Shown here one piece after another: positions 5,660 through 6,407 of a stretch of 6,407 bases of DNA. The stretch's first letter is position 1. The number at the start of each line of letters is the position of its first letter. The stretch is taken from contig DIZV01000184.1 in NCBI GenBank assembly GCA_002427995.1, forward strand, positions 688 to 7,094. Reading direction: 5' to 3'. The DNA comes from Chloroflexi bacterium UBA6019 (lineage in GTDB: Bacteria; Chloroflexota; Dormibacteria; Dormibacterales; Dormibacteraceae). The translations under genes were made by a program, and so were the position numbers. The notes beneath the pieces were generated by a model that saw only the letters and a list, made by a program, of their open reading frames with translations, did no database searches and was not told where the DNA came from.

Positions 5660-6407
5660 GTTCGACCTCTCCTCCTCGGAGGATATCCAGGTGGCTGTCG
5701 GCGGCGTCGAGGAGGGCCCGCATCGCCGCCTTCGCGGCTGGGCCGGCCTCCCCCCGGTCGATCGCCGCGTTGCACTCCCGGACGGCGTCGAAAAGGAACC
5801 CTACGCCCTGCGGCAGGTTGAGGTCGTCGTCGAGGGCGGCCTGGTAGGAGGCGCGGGCAGCCTCGACCCGGGGAATCAGCCGCTCGTCGGTGATGCCGGG
5901 CGGCGGCTCGAAGCGGTTGACGCGCTGCGAGAACTCGCGCAGCCGCCGGACCTGCTCGCCGGCGGCGCGAATCGCCTCCTCGTCGAGCCGGAGCCGGGTC
6001 CGGTAATGCGCGCTCGCCATCAGGAAAAAGCGGATCGCGAGCGGGTCGTGCCCGGCGTCAACCAGGTCGCGAAGGGTCGCGATGTTGCCGAGCCGCTTCG
6101 ACATCTTGGCCCCGGTCGCGTCGGCCAGGTGCTCGGAATGAAGCCAGCAGTCGACAAAGCGGACTCCGTTGGCGGCCTCCGACTGGGCGACCTCGTTCTG
6201 GTGATGTGGAAAGAGAAGATCGATCCCGCCGGCGTGGATGTCGAGGGTCGGCCCGAGCAGCTCTTTTGCCATCACCGAGCATTCGATGTGCCAGCCCGGC
6301 CGCCCCCTGCCGAAGGGTGCGTCCCAGACGGCGCCGACCTCGGCCTCACCCGGTGCCTCGCCCTTCCAGAGCGCGAAGTCGGACACCGACTCCTTGTCGT
6401 AGTCGTC
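5508..6407 (-). CDS. cysS: Cysteinyl-tRNA synthetase, C-terminal part (5' end outside window)
   Basis: This class I aminoacyl-tRNA synthetase charges tRNA-Cys. About 299 C-terminal codons are present; the frame is open to the window edge (DDYDKESVSDFALWKGE), so the GTG at 6386 is an internal valine. Visible features are GRPGWHIECS, holding a zinc-ligand Cys; DIHAGGIDLLFPHHQNEVAQ, with the first His of HH and the last Glu as the remaining zinc ligands; and KMSKRLGN, the ATP-binding KMSKS loop. Helical DALR and anticodon-binding regions follow, ending RAQGIVLEDAREGSRWRKA as in bacterial CysRS. The N-terminal HIGH motif and first zinc Cys lie beyond the window. The full C-terminal domain argues against the mycothiol ligase MshC, a CysRS relative. 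It is the first visible gene of the leftward operon, and its 3' end overlaps the proposed rlmB start. Confidence 0.97.
   Translation of the reverse strand, partial: DDYDKESVSDFALWKGEAPGEAEVGAVWDAPFGRGRPGWHIECSVMAKELLGPTLDIHAGGIDLLFPHHQNEVAQSEAANGVRFVDCWLHSEHLADATGAKMSKRLGNIATLRDLVDAGHDPLAIRFFLMASAHYRTRLRLDEEAIRAAGEQVRRLREFSQRVNRFEPPPGITDERLIPRVEAARASYQAALDDDLNLPQGVGFLFDAVRECNAAIDRGEAGPAAKAAMRALLDAADSHLDILRGGEVELEKEVERLIAERETARAGRDFARADAIREELRAQGIVLEDAREGSRWRKA
5660..5680 (-). promoter_or_regulatory. Strong Shine-Dalgarno inside cysS for rlmB
   Basis: On the minus strand GAGGAGGAGAGG precedes TCGAAC and then TTG at 5659. This purine run, 6 nt from the codon, is the best ribosome-binding site in the window and the main support for the long rlmB form. 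It also encodes part of CysS, so its purine content may be coincidental. Confidence 0.5.

Noticed and set aside
5508..6407. MshC (mycothiol cysteine ligase) instead of CysRS
   Set aside because: The full anticodon-binding C-terminus ending in the CysRS-typical GIVLEDAREGSRWRK, and the rlmB neighbour, fit CysRS.

Overview
This is a GC-rich chromosomal window with GTG and TTG starts and very tight gene packing. Gene content and protein flavour suggest an uncultured high-GC bacterium with actinobacterial or Chloroflexi/Dormibacterota-like affinity. That placement is an impression from the proteins, since there is no rRNA or other phylogenetic marker here. I see no mobile element, CRISPR array, tRNA or rRNA.

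Layout. Positions 1-91 are a short AT-rich leader. It holds a perfect hairpin whose U-tract lies on the minus strand, and a T-box-like motif on the plus strand. A plus-strand gene (92-1183) follows, encoding a short isocitrate/isopropylmalate-family dehydrogenase. Its substrate residues look like the eukaryotic-type isocitrate dehydrogenases, but its coenzyme pocket does not. Everything else reads leftward as one compact array: cysS (cysteinyl-tRNA synthetase, 5' end beyond the window), rlmB (23S rRNA 2'-O-methyltransferase), pyk (pyruvate kinase), a minimal histidine kinase without a sensor domain, a PIG-L/LmbE-family deacetylase, and a 209-residue protein with a HicB-like front half and a DinB-like, three-histidine rear half. 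GTGA and ATGA overlaps join pyk to the kinase and the deacetylase to the last gene, so this is probably one operon with translational coupling. The last leftward gene and the dehydrogenase converge and share a CTAG palindrome that supplies both stop codons.

How the genes fit together. cysS-rlmB is a familiar translation pair, and pyk and the dehydrogenase are central carbon metabolism. The most accessory-looking part is the distal trio: orphan kinase, PIG-L deacetylase and HicB/DinB-like protein. PIG-L enzymes and DinB-fold enzymes both occur in low-molecular-weight-thiol metabolism (mycothiol, bacillithiol), so a thiol or detoxification role for the last two is a testable guess, not something the sequence proves. 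No intergenic stretch exceeds 300 bases.
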